A stretch of 64,000 bases of DNA from Enoplolaimus lenunculus. Taxonomy: Eukaryota > Nematoda > Enoplea > Enoplida > Thoracostomopsidae. Location of the stretch: the NCBI GenBank assembly GCA_030248215.1, contig JASANG010002542.1, positions 16,672 to 80,671 of the forward strand, in the 5' to 3' direction. Position 1 is the first letter of the stretch. The number at the start of each line of letters is the position of its first letter. The translations under genes and the position numbers were made by a program. A model generated the notes under the pieces. That model did not search any database, was not told the DNA's origin, and worked only from the letters and a program-made list of their open reading frames with translations. Below are positions 1 to 9,082 of the stretch, one piece after another.

Positions 1-807
1 TATGGTCGTCCTGAAAATTTTTTAGCCTCCCTAGCAAGGTAAGCTGGCTACTGGTCTGGTTTGGCACAGCTTTTCAAGCGTCTCGATCTCATAGCTTTGG
101 TTTAGGCATAGGGTTATTGGCGAGGTTTAGATTTAATGCTTAGGTCAACGTTTAGGGTTACGCTTGGGATGTGGATTTTGCTTAGGCTTTGATTAGGCTT
201 AGGTTTAACTAGGTTTGGGTTGATCCTAATAATGGTGTTAGGTAGAATATGGAAACAAAGGATAGTCGCATTGTCTTTTTCATTACACGTTAAATCAGTA
301 GGCGAATAAATTCTGGTCAACAAATTCGAATATCAACCAGTTTCAAAACATCGCCAGCGTACACGATTTGTACAACAAATTAAGATTGCTCAATTCTCGT
401 TCACTACACGAGTACCAGACTGACTCTCTAAAATCTTAAACTTGAATTATAGTTTAACTAAACTTGAATATTAGTTTAAGTGAAACTTAAATGACTGGAC
501 GGACTAACTAAACTAGAATTGCAAGGCTAACTTAGACTAGCATATTTTTGAGTTTAACACGAGTTTACGTTAAGTTTATTTTTGGTTTAAGTAACAAGCG
601 CAGCTTAGAAATTATGTGTATCTAACAATTCATTAAGTTATAGCCTAAACAAAAAATATGTAACATTAATATAATTGAGTTTTAGCATACATCTATAATC
701 ATTAGTTTAGATAAACTAAAATGATAGTATAATACTGCTTAATTAGCTTAAGCTTAAATCAAGTTAGTTAAAGTTTTTAGGGAATATAGTAAGTACTGCT
801 ATTTTAG

Positions 808-2084
808 GTGCGTTACCTGTTGACAATTGGTACTCGGAAGTGAAAGATTATAAACCAGGCGTGGAAGGAGACTGGCAAACAGGTAGATTTACCCTTTGAA
901 AGCCTGATAATGAGTCCATTCGCTGTAAATTCCAGTGAATTCATTTTAACTCAGAATGAGTTGAATCACTCACTCAGTCTTAGTTAGGACTATCAGAACT
1001 CACAATTCTCTGTTGATACAGTTCTTTCTGATTTCATTAATCAACTCCCCCGGAGTCAACTCAGCTGACAGTGAGACTCGACACAACTCAGAGTTAGTTC
1101 AAGTTTACTGTTAACTCAAAAATAACTAACTTTCCGTCTGAGTTGATTAATTAACTCATTGGAATTTACAGTGTTTTGTCATTTGCTCGCAATGTAGAAA
1201 TGTTTATACGATTTATGAAATGTTCCTGTTATTCAGTTGAGGTATATACACCTCGAGCTAAGGTTTTTTGGGAACTTTTCTAACAAATTTACTATTAAAT
1301 ACACTGTAAACTCTTTTGAGTTCATTTTAACTCAGAATGAGTTGAATCCACTCAGAAGCATGAACTCTGAATTATGTCTTTCAAAACTCAGAATTTTAGA
1401 ATTGATTGAACTCATTCTGAGTTAATCAGCTCACCCGTAATTAAATCAGCTCAGAGTGATGTAATATTTACTGTTATTAACTCAGAAATAACCAAACATA
1501 ACGAATCCTCTTGGTTTAGACGAGCACTGAGTTCGAATCCTAGCTTGAAATTACACAAATTCGGCGAAATAGAAAATATTCATGCGAGAAAGGATTAAAC
1601 CGTAGCAAAACTTAACACCAATCGACAGAAACCGATTGGAGTATTTTTAATACAAAAAAATTGCGAAATCCTCAACGCACTGTAAATTCCAATGAGTTGA
1701 TCTTAACTCAGAATGAGATGAATTCACTCAGCAGCCTTAGGTCTAGATTAATCTTTTCAAAACTAGTTAGTTAACCAACTCAGCAGGAATTAAATCAGCT
1801 CAGAGCGCGCTTTAATATTCAGCGTTGTTAAACTCAGAAATAACCAAAAATGACTAATTCGTTGACACTCAGTTGATTAATCAATTCATCGGAACGTTTA
1901 CAATTTCCATAATTTTGCATTTATTACCACTGCAGGTCATTTTACTCAACTGGTCTGGAAGGCGACCAGAAAAGTTGGATTTGGATTCGCAACCAGCAAA
2001 GATTGCAAACGGATCTATGTTGTTGCGTTGTTTGAGCCAAAGGGAAACGTGATTGGCGCATACAAAGACAATGTTATGGTGTAA
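808..2084 (+). CDS. CAP-superfamily (GAPR-1/GLIPR2-like) protein, last two exons
   Basis: Partial gene whose 5' exons lie upstream of the window or were not found. Exon A is 808-882, with acceptor ATTTTAG and donor G|GTAGAT, and encodes VDNWYSEVKDYKPG plus flanking residues. Exon B is 1936-2084, with acceptor CCACTGCAG, and encodes GHFTQLVWKATRKVGFGF onward to the end NVMV and a TAA stop. The phases join perfectly (G|GT = Gly). GHFTQLVW matches the CAP family signature, and the preceding WYSE and later YVVALFEPKGNV segments match GAPR-1-type single-domain CAP proteins, which in animals are Golgi or cytosolic membrane-associated proteins or secreted proteins. No C-terminal Cys-rich tail follows, which favours the GAPR-1 type over the CRISP type. 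The stop runs into a poly(A) signal (TAAATAAA, AATAAA at 2084-2089). The 1.05-kb intron holds three F4 MITEs. Family assignment is firm; the exact subfamily is inferred. Confidence 0.88.
921..1173. mobile_element. F4 palindromic MITE in CAP gene intron
   Basis: CGCTGTAAATTCCAGTGAAT to TTGGAATTTACAGTG; dense GAGTTGA/TCAACTC palindromes throughout. Confidence 0.82.
1301..1492. mobile_element. F4 MITE, right end lost
   Basis: CACTGTAAACTCTTTTGAGT start and the family interior as far as TCAGAAATAACCAAAC. Confidence 0.7.
1520..1602 (+). mobile_element. fragment of the tRNA-like piggyBac-type MITE
   Basis: Contains the B-box GAGTTCGAATCCTAGC and the end region GAAATAGAAAATATTCATG..GAGAAAGG of the 2801-3071 family, lying between F4 copies in the CAP gene intron. 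A shorter piece of the same end is at about 5455-5488. Confidence 0.6.
1679..1908. mobile_element. F4 MITE next to the CAP gene terminal exon
   Basis: CACTGTAAATTCCAATGAGT start; the right end is degraded (TCATCGGAACGTTTACAA). The CAP exon acceptor lies 27 bp further on. Confidence 0.75.
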
Positions 2085-2280
2085 ATAAACATTCAAATAT
2101 ATATATTGAAAACCTGTGAACCAAACAGGTTTATGCACAGGAACGTAACTGCGGGGGGGGGGGAGAGGATGGAGTCGTTTCGCGGGCATTCTTACCCTCC
2201 CTTAGAATAATATTTTTTCTGCACCGTTTACATAATTCTGTATTACGAAATTTTTCCCATTATATTTGTATAAATTTTCT

Positions 2281-2581
2281 GGCCCATGTATAGAAAAGAG
2301 CCGGAACAGTAGTATAAGCATATTCCTAAGCCTAAACCTAAGCCTAAGCCTAAGCGTATGGATAAGTCTATTTCTTACTCTAACCCTAAGCCTAAGCCTA
2401 AGCCGAAGCGTAAGGATGAGCCTATTTCTTACCCTAAGCCCCTAAGCCTAAGCCGACGCGTATAGATGAGCCTATTTCTAAGCCTAAGCGTAAGCCTAAG
2501 TAAAAAATTTAGTCTAAAGCTTAAACTGACTCTGTTACAGCCCCTCCGGAAAACGATCCGGCCCTGTTCTATACGTGGGCC
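2281..2581 (-). mobile_element. M3 MITE (GGCC ends, TTAGGC array)
   Basis: Ends GGCCCATGTATAGAA.. and ..TTCTATACGTGGGCC are inverted. The interior is a CCTAAG array broken by GGATGAGCCTATT spacers, with AGTCTAAAGCTTAA near the right end. Flanks AATTTTCT and AAATTTCT resemble an 8-bp target duplication. Confidence 0.85.
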
Positions 2582-2800
2582 AAATTTCTTGTCCCCTCAA
2601 GTAAACAATTCCTGGTTGCGCGGCTGGTTATATGTAACGACTTAAACTCAAGAGTTATGAGCTTAGACTCTAGCAGTACGATAGCACGGTTATAAGCCCT
2701 AAATTTGAAACCTACGGATTCGACGGAGATCTTATCTTATAGCTGAAACTTTAGGCATACGCTACGGCTACATTACCAGCAGCACAGATTCAAGCTTAGC

Positions 2801-3071
2801 TTAACCCTTTCTCACATGAATATTTTCTATTTCCCCTGAGACCTACTTCTATGCTAGGATTCGAACTCCAGTGACTGGAGTGGGAGGCGTATACCATCAC
2901 CACTCAGCTATAGGAGCTTGACGCTCGAGCCCGAGGGGGCTCTCACGTCTTGTGGTGATTTAGTACTATGTATACGTGTTGCAATTGTTAAACACGGTGC
3001 GATATATATTATTTAATGTATATACACTGCGCTGAATTGCCACAAGGCAATTCAATGTGAGAAGTGGTTAA
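2801..3071 (-). mobile_element. piggyBac-type MITE with internal tRNA-like segment
   Basis: TTAA at each end (2801-2804 and 3068-3071) encloses inverted ends CCCTTTCTCACAT and its partner ATGTGAGAAGTGG. TTAA targets with CCC-starting ends are the mark of the piggyBac superfamily. Read on the - strand the interior has an A-box-like TAGCTGAGTGG and a B-box GAGTTCGAATCC spaced as in a tRNA, with a tRNA-like middle. Same 271-bp span as the copy at 56111. Confidence 0.75.
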
Positions 3072-3159
3072 TTATTGCAGCGGCAAGCGCAGAGAGCAAG
3101 CTTCTACAACAAATAATAAAATTTCACATCGTAATGCTTTAAGAACTCAAAAACATCAG

Positions 3160-3685
3160 TGTAATGCATAGGTTCTACGGGAGAATAGTTTGAGTTGTTA
3201 AAGGTAGTTTTGGTAAAAAAAGTTTTTTGCGAAGAAAAAGAAGTGAATTTTTAATTTTTTTGGTCCACATTTCGTCAGTTTTAATATACGACTTATATGC
3301 TATGTTAAGTATGTTAATAAACTGATTATTGCTAATTACAAACAGTCAACTTGCTGACATATTTAATTTTTTGTTTTCTTTTTCTTCGCAAGGAACTATT
3401 TGGCCCACTTATAGAACAGGGACGGATCGTTTTCCGGATGTGCTATAAATAGAGTCAGTTTAAGCTTTAGACTAATTTTTTGCTTAGGCTTAGACTTAAG
3501 CTTAGGCTTAGGCTTAGGCTTAGGAATAGGCTCATTCATACGCTTAGGCTTAAGGTTTAGGCTTAGGAATATGCTTATACTACTTTTCCGGCCCTATTGT
3601 AAAAATGGGCCACTATTTTTACCAAAACTATCTTTTACAACTCAAACTATTTCTCCTGTAGAATGTATCCGTTACAACCAGCTTA
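3160..3685. mobile_element. inverted-repeat element interrupted by an M3 MITE
   Basis: About 50 bp at 3172-3225 (GGTTCTACGGGAGAATAGTT and onward) are the near-perfect inverse of 3612-3665 (ending CTCCTGTAGAATG). M3 fills 3402-3611. No other copy is in the window, and its outer ends are approximate. Confidence 0.6.
3402..3611 (+). mobile_element. M3 MITE nested in an inverted-repeat element
   Basis: GGCCCACTTATAGAACAGG at the left and a matching inverted right end; short TTAGGC array; AGTCAGTTTAAGCTTTAGAC inner motif of the family. Confidence 0.8.
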
Positions 3686-4168
3686 AATCCATTTATGGTG
3701 GCCATTATACAATGCCACATTCCAGAATAATTCTTCAATCTTCAGATAGATAGACGAAACAAACCGCTTGTGTGGCATAAGCAGTAATGGCAGGGTTGGA
3801 ACCGGCTCAGACCAAGGCCCTGCATGCCTGTTTCGGGCTCCGGCCCACATTTTGGACCCGCGAGCCTAAGCGGGCCAGCTGAAATATATCGAAGAAGTTC
3901 CCTATGCAACAGCCTAAGCCTTAATAGTTTTTAATATTTTTTATTGTCCGTGTAAATAGCTTGTATACACATCGTTAACTTGAGGACATTTTTCAAATCA
4001 AGTTTGATTCGCTTTGCTTTTGATGGGATACATGGGTTGGCCAAATTTTGGCAATTGGCTCCGAGACAGGTTTCAGAGTAATGGTGACATAAAAAACATC
4101 ATTAAACCTTATCTTCAGTTTCTATGAATAACTGCCGTAATGTGTAATTAGCCGGTGCCTCGTTGCGA

Positions 4169-4487
4169 CAACCAGCGGCTTATCCAACAATTTCTGACGG
4201 GGTGGGGTGGGGTGGCAAATGTTATGAAACGCAAAAATTGTATGGTAGAAACCGTATCATTTTATCATCAATAAATTTTTCGATGGGGGAAAATTGTAAG
4301 GTTAAAAGATACCTTATCATTTTATCACAAAAAATTTATCACCGAAAAATTAGTGCCCTGATCGTTTTTTACAAAACATTTTCTCAGGGAAAAAATTGTA
4401 AGGTAGGGACGTTAATACCATTTTGTCACAAAAATATCCGATATGGCCGTACGCTCAACCGCACTCCTCTGGATCCGCCAGCGGCGT
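4169..4487. mobile_element. F8 MITE, long subtype
   Basis: CCAGCGGCTTATCCAACAAT at the left and CTCTGGATCCGCCAGCGG at the right; the interior repeats AATTGTAAGGT and CCTTATCATTTTATCA. Confidence 0.7.
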
Positions 4488-4986
4488 CAACTCACATTTT
4501 GTTGCTAAAGTCAATCCGTTCGGAATTGTAATTGTTAATTTCTATCACTTTATCTCCAACGTCTCGGCCACATTCGCCACTCAGTACACACACAACAAAC
4601 GCGTGCAAAAACCTGGACATTTGTCTAAAATTGCTTTCCTGCTATTCAGTTGGACGTTTTGCATGGGAACGTTTATATTTTTTAAATTTTCTCACGACAG
4701 ATTGACTTGTATGGCAAGTGCTTGATTTGCAACCGCTATACCCCGCTATACCCGGTTGTTTGATGTTTTGTACTTCCGGTCTCACAGGTTTTCAGTAATT
4801 AAGAAAACCTGCTGCTTAAAGTTATTACGTGCAGTGATTGACAATTATTACACGTACTTATGCACAATACAAAATCTCCACAATTGCATGCCGTTAGTCT
4901 GTCTAACCGTGATAGCGACCTCACAGTCGAGACCACTGCACTTGTATTTGGGCTTAAAATTAGGGTTCACGTTCTTAAATGCGTAA

Positions 4987-5447
4987 AATCCTTGTCATAA
5001 AATTAGGGTCCAATGTTCTTAAATGCGTATAGTAGTTATCATCAGTTAGCATAGGTTTTCAAACTGCCAAACGCCTGCAGTTGCACATCTCAAAATTGGT
5101 ACAGAAGTATAAGACAAATGGGCTCATGTGAAGATCAAGGGCGGATCGTTTTTCTGTCGAACTGCAATAGAGTAAGCTTAAGGTTTAGACTGACTTTTTT
5201 TGCCTGGCTTAGGCTTAGGCTTAGGTTTACGAATATGCTCATTCATACGCTTACGGTTAGGCGTAGGCTTAAGCTTAGGAATATGCTTATAATACTGTTC
5301 CGCCCATGTTCTTTACACTGGCCGACAAATGAAACGCGAACAATGTATACTGAATAATTTTAAACCTAACGATGCGCTGGTTCTAAAGTTACAGGAGCTA
5401 TCACCAACTGATGATAGATAGGTGCCATACAAATTTGAAAATGCGGG
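4987..5447. mobile_element. F7 element split by M1
   Basis: The left part, with TTCTTAAATGCGTATAGTAG and AGGTTTTCAAACTGCC, stops at 5117. The right part from 5323 has CTATCACCAACTGATGATAG and ends ACAAATTTGAAAATGCGGG. The ends match the intact F7 at 31396. Confidence 0.6.
5118..5322 (+). mobile_element. M1 MITE nested in an F7 element
   Basis: GGGCTCATGTGAAGATCAAGG to TTCTTTACACTGGCC, with AGTAAGCTTAAGG and a TTAGGC array. The flanking F7 sequence resumes on both sides. Confidence 0.8.
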
Positions 5448-5520
5448 CTTAAGCCGAAATAGAAAATATTCATGCAGGAAAAGGTTGAAACAGTGTAAAG
5501 TCATATCATCTTTATGTGTG

Positions 5521-5772
5521 CACTGCAATTTTCAGTGAGTTGATTTTAACTCAGAATGAGTTGAATCACTCAGTCTGAGTTAGGACTATCAGAACTCAGA
5601 ATTTTGAGTTGATTCAATTCATTCTGAGCTAATCAATCAACTTACCAAGAGTTAACTCAACTCAGAGTGAGAATCAACTGAACTGTAAGTGAGCTAATGT
5701 TCACTGATATTTATTCAAAAATAACCAACTCGCTAGCTGAATTGATTAATCAACTCATTGCAATTTACAGTG
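5521..5772. mobile_element. F4 palindromic MITE
   Basis: CACTGCAATTTTCAGTGAGT to TTGCAATTTACAGTG, 252 bp. GTGAGT is 14 nt from the end. Confidence 0.88.
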
Positions 5773-5993
5773 TGCCTAATATGGTTCTTATAGAACTTTA
5801 GCAAATTTCCTCGGCACATTTCAAATAAGACTTCATCATTGCAGTCTCGTTCCAACAGCTGAAATAAAACAAAATAATTTAATTTAGGTTAAATTTTTTG
5901 CGTAGGCTCAAGCCGAGGTAGGCCATGACTACGAATTTAATATTTACTGCGATTCTTCTCAGAAATAACCAGAAATAACTAATTCTCTCTCTA

Positions 5994-6246
5994 CACTGTA
6001 AATTTCAGTGAGTTGATTTTAACTCAGAATGAGGCACAATCACTCAGTCTGAGTTAGGACTATCAGAACTCAGCATTTTGAGTTAATTCAGTCCATTCTG
6101 AGCTAAATAATCAACTCACCCAGGGTCGACTCAACTCAGAGTAAGAATCACCTCAACTCAGAGTGAGTTAATGTTTACTGATATTAATTTAGAAATAGCC
6201 AACTCGCTAGCTGAATTGATTAATCAACTCATTGGAATTTACAGTG
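5994..6246. mobile_element. F4 palindromic MITE with TA target duplication
   Basis: CACTGTAAATTTCAGTGAGT to TTGGAATTTACAGTG, with TA immediately outside each end. Confidence 0.9.
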
Positions 6247-6501
6247 TAAGTTGACCATTAATCAACTCATTTACAGTGAGCTGAAACTGTAAACTCGCAA
6301 TCTTACTTTCGGTCTGGCTGTGACTTATTCTCTAAGCACTTGCGGATGTCATCCAGCAGTGGTAGTTTGGCTTTAATTCTGAAACAAAAACACGCATGGA
6401 GACGTTTTGAACCGAGATGGGAAACTCAAGGAATATCTGAAGTATGTATACGGGTGGCACTATACTTGTCGTGGCTGAACGTAAAAAAATTATTGATACT
6501 T

Positions 6502-6793
6502 ATTGTAGTGACCCGAATAAGAGGGGAACTGATATTTGTTTGGCCTCTCCAGAGGGTACCCCCCTTGTTATTCGGTTACGCACTGTTATTTATTTTTAAC
6601 CCACGCTCCGCCACCCTTCGTTACTGATATATATCCGGTATTGCAATTATCCGTTGAATTAAACGATTATTTGTATTGTGTCAATAGTTTGAGCGATAAT
6701 GCAAGGTTATACTTAGGAATGTTAAAGTACGCTTTAAAGTTTCGAACTCAACCTTATTCCGTCCTTTAGTCATTTTATGCGCTATAATTAGGG
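6502..6793. mobile_element. F6 MITE, right end lost
   Basis: TTGTAGTGACCCGAATAAGA start, GGCCTCTCCAGAGGGTACCC and the family interior to CGCTATAATTAGGGG, where M2 begins. Confidence 0.75.
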
Positions 6794-6796
6794 GTC

Positions 6797-6970
6797 CATG
6801 TTACTTTTAGGGCCGTCCCGGTTTCTGGTGGATTTATAAAAGAGTATGCTTACACTCTAGATTACATTTTTTGCTTAGGCTTAGGCTTAAGCTGTGGAAT
6901 ATGCTTTTGCAACGCTTAGGTTTATAGGCTTAGGCTTAGGAACACGCTTAATAAGTAACATTGTCCCGAT
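6797..6970 (+). mobile_element. M2 MITE, right end shortened
   Basis: GTCCATGTTACTTTTAGGGC, then GTTTCTGGTGGATTTATAAA and a TTAGGC array with TTTTGCAACGC spacers; the right end keeps AAGTAACATTG only. Confidence 0.65.
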
Positions 6971-7071
6971 TGTTCATACCTTGGCCAAAAGACATACCCA
7001 GTTTTCGCCGATCCATCATGCGTATAATTTTGAACCAAACACGCGTACACTGCATTCATGCGTTGCTTTAG

Positions 7072-7268
7072 CGGCATTTCCTGGTTCCCACGACAAAAAC
7101 TTTTCACAAAATACTTTAAAACTGGCTGAATTTTGCCATAACACTGATCGACGCATTGTTTCCAAGAATGCGATTGCTGAGCGGAAACGTAATCTGGCTG
7201 TTGAAAGTAACGAAATTTACCAGCTGAGTGGGAGGGCGTTAGACACTTGTCTCGCTACATGCTTGTAG
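7072..7268 (+). CDS. possible terminal exon, unrecognised
   Basis: After an acceptor-like GCGTTGCTTTAG a 65-codon frame reads AAFPGSHDKNFSQNTLKLAE, then FCHNTDRRIVSKNAIAERKR, and ends in TAG. Residue content is helical and coding-like. Its last ten bases overlap the start of an inverted-repeat element interrupted by an M2 MITE. No upstream partner was identified, so it may be a fragment or chance. Confidence 0.3.
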
Positions 7269-7606
7269 TACGGCGTAGTGCTGTATAGTCGTGCCAGACA
7301 GCGTCGCTGGACAAGCCTACCGCCACCTATATTTTTGGCCAATGTTACTTTAAGGGGCATCCAGATTTCTGATGGGTCCATAAAACAGTAGGTTTAGATT
7401 CTAGATTACATTTGTTTGCTTGGCCTTAGGCTTCGGCTTATGCTTAGGCTTATGAACACATTTTTGCAACGCTTATGCCTTAGGCTTAGTCTTAGGAATG
7501 CGCTTAATCTACTGGTACGCCCCTTAATGTAACATTGGCCATTTGCTTCATAATTTCTTGTAGCGCGGCATAGTCCAGCGTCGTCTAGCGACTAACACCG
7601 CCGCAG
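7258..7606. mobile_element. inverted-repeat element interrupted by an M2 MITE
   Basis: ATGCTTGTAGTACGGCG..GCTGTATAGTCG..CAGCG.CGCTGGAC on the left is the imperfect inverse of the sequence ending CGCCGCAGTACAAGCAT on the right. M2 at 7337-7540 lies between. Confidence 0.5.
7337..7540 (+). mobile_element. M2 MITE
   Basis: GGCCAATGTTACTTTAAGGG to CTTAATGTAACATTGGCC; AGATTCTAGATTACATTTG and TTTTTGCAACGC with TTAGGC units. Confidence 0.85.
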
Positions 7607-8063
7607 TACAAGCATAGACCCGTCCTTAATCTGTCTTTTAAATTCAGTTCCACCAAAAACAAGCGGATCCGGAATTTTTCAAAACTTGAGATTGATTCTA
7701 AAAAGGCGACTTTCAACGGCTTCAAGAGATCCGGCTGGTAAACGTGGATCCTCATTTGGAGCGTTTAAGTGGTACCAAATTTTGGTGTAAAGGTACAACT
7801 AAGGAAAACTGGTCCGTTAGAAATCGTTGACCGGCTACCACTAAATGAGTCATCCACGTTATAATGTTTACGTTGATGTAAAAAATTGTTGCTCGTTTTG
7901 GAAGCCCCACCTTATGCAATACCCATACTTCGTTTGTGTAAGATGTGTCCTCAGATTATTTGAGAGCCACGAAGATAAACTAATCTCAGCAAAAAGGCAT
8001 TTAGATTTGTCACAACACTTAAAATTTGACAGCGTAGTTCTTATCACGTAGTCCCTCGAATGC

Positions 8064-8217
8064 GGGCCCGTAGCCAAGGCCGGCCAGGGAGGTTCAGCCC
8101 CCCTGAAAACATTTTTGCTCGCCTAGACGATTTTCAATCTTGCTTGTAAGTCATCGAAAATCCTTGAATGCCCCCCTGAAAAATTCCCCCTAGCAAAGTG
8201 AGCTGGCTACGGTCCTG
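8064..8217. mobile_element. F9 MITE
   Basis: GGGCCCGTAGCCAAGGCCGG to GTGAGCTGGCTACGGTCC; TTTTCAATCTTGCTTGTAAG inside. Confidence 0.72.
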
Positions 8218-8866
8218 CTCGAATGATACTTCTAATGCATATAAATATGGTTTGTATACAAGTGTACGTTTGGTATGGTTTCGAATCAAGGTTTTAGTGC
8301 TGATGGTGCACACTTTTTACCTAATTTCAAGTTTACAGTGCAGTTTTAGGTATCCCACCAGCTGTATTGAAGAGATTAGACAATTTGTTTACATCTACGT
8401 AAACGTTATATTAACATGGATGAATTCATAAATAATAAAAACGGAATCAGGGATATTGAAAAGTCTTACTTGGCTGATTGCTAAAAGCCAAAACGCCGAA
8501 ATCCACAAAAGCGACCGCGATGTTAAGTAACACATTCTATTCTGTTATAAGTTTATCAACCTGAGATTTTAAGTAACTTTATGGCACAGAAAGAAGAATG
8601 TAGAGTTTTTCGGTTACACGGTAAATTCAAATGAGTTGTATAATCAACTAAAAACGTTCCGCGGCCACATGGCCCGACATTTTTAAGATTTTGGCTGAAT
8701 TTTGTAATTTTTATTTCGTTTCGAACGATTGCAGCGTATCTATATAATGAAAATTTGCGAAATGTACGCGATTTATAACTATAATTTTGAGGGCAAAAAT
8801 AACACAATTTCCGATGCTTCTGTAACGGAAACAGAAACGTAAACGGAGACCGATTTTTAAATTTTG

Positions 8867-9082
8867 CAGTGCAAAAAATGGTGTGTCAAATTGACTCTAG
8901 TCGAAAATAGGCATTTCCCGACTACAGAAACTCCGTCAAATTCTACTCCGCCAGTCATATTCAGCTCACTGAGTCGCCTAAATGAGTCGAATTTGACTCT
9001 GGCTAGTGTAATTTGACTCAGTTTGTGTAGTCCGGAAATGCCTATTTCAGCGAGTCAATTTGACCCGCCAATTTTTGCAGTG
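8867..9082. mobile_element. F5 palindromic MITE, diverged
   Basis: CAGTGCAAAAAATGGTGTGT to GACCCGCCAATTTTTGCAGTG; the interior has AAATAGGCATTTCCCGACTA and its inverse. Confidence 0.8.

Noticed and set aside
1-800. Earlier CAP-domain exons
   Set aside because: No HN..R..H or YGEN-type CAP motif was found in any + frame; the earlier exons are probably outside the window.
3790-3880. GC-rich segment (GGGCTCCGGCCCACATTTTG) as a gene or promoter
   Set aside because: No reading frame, repeat partner or splice signal; left unassigned.
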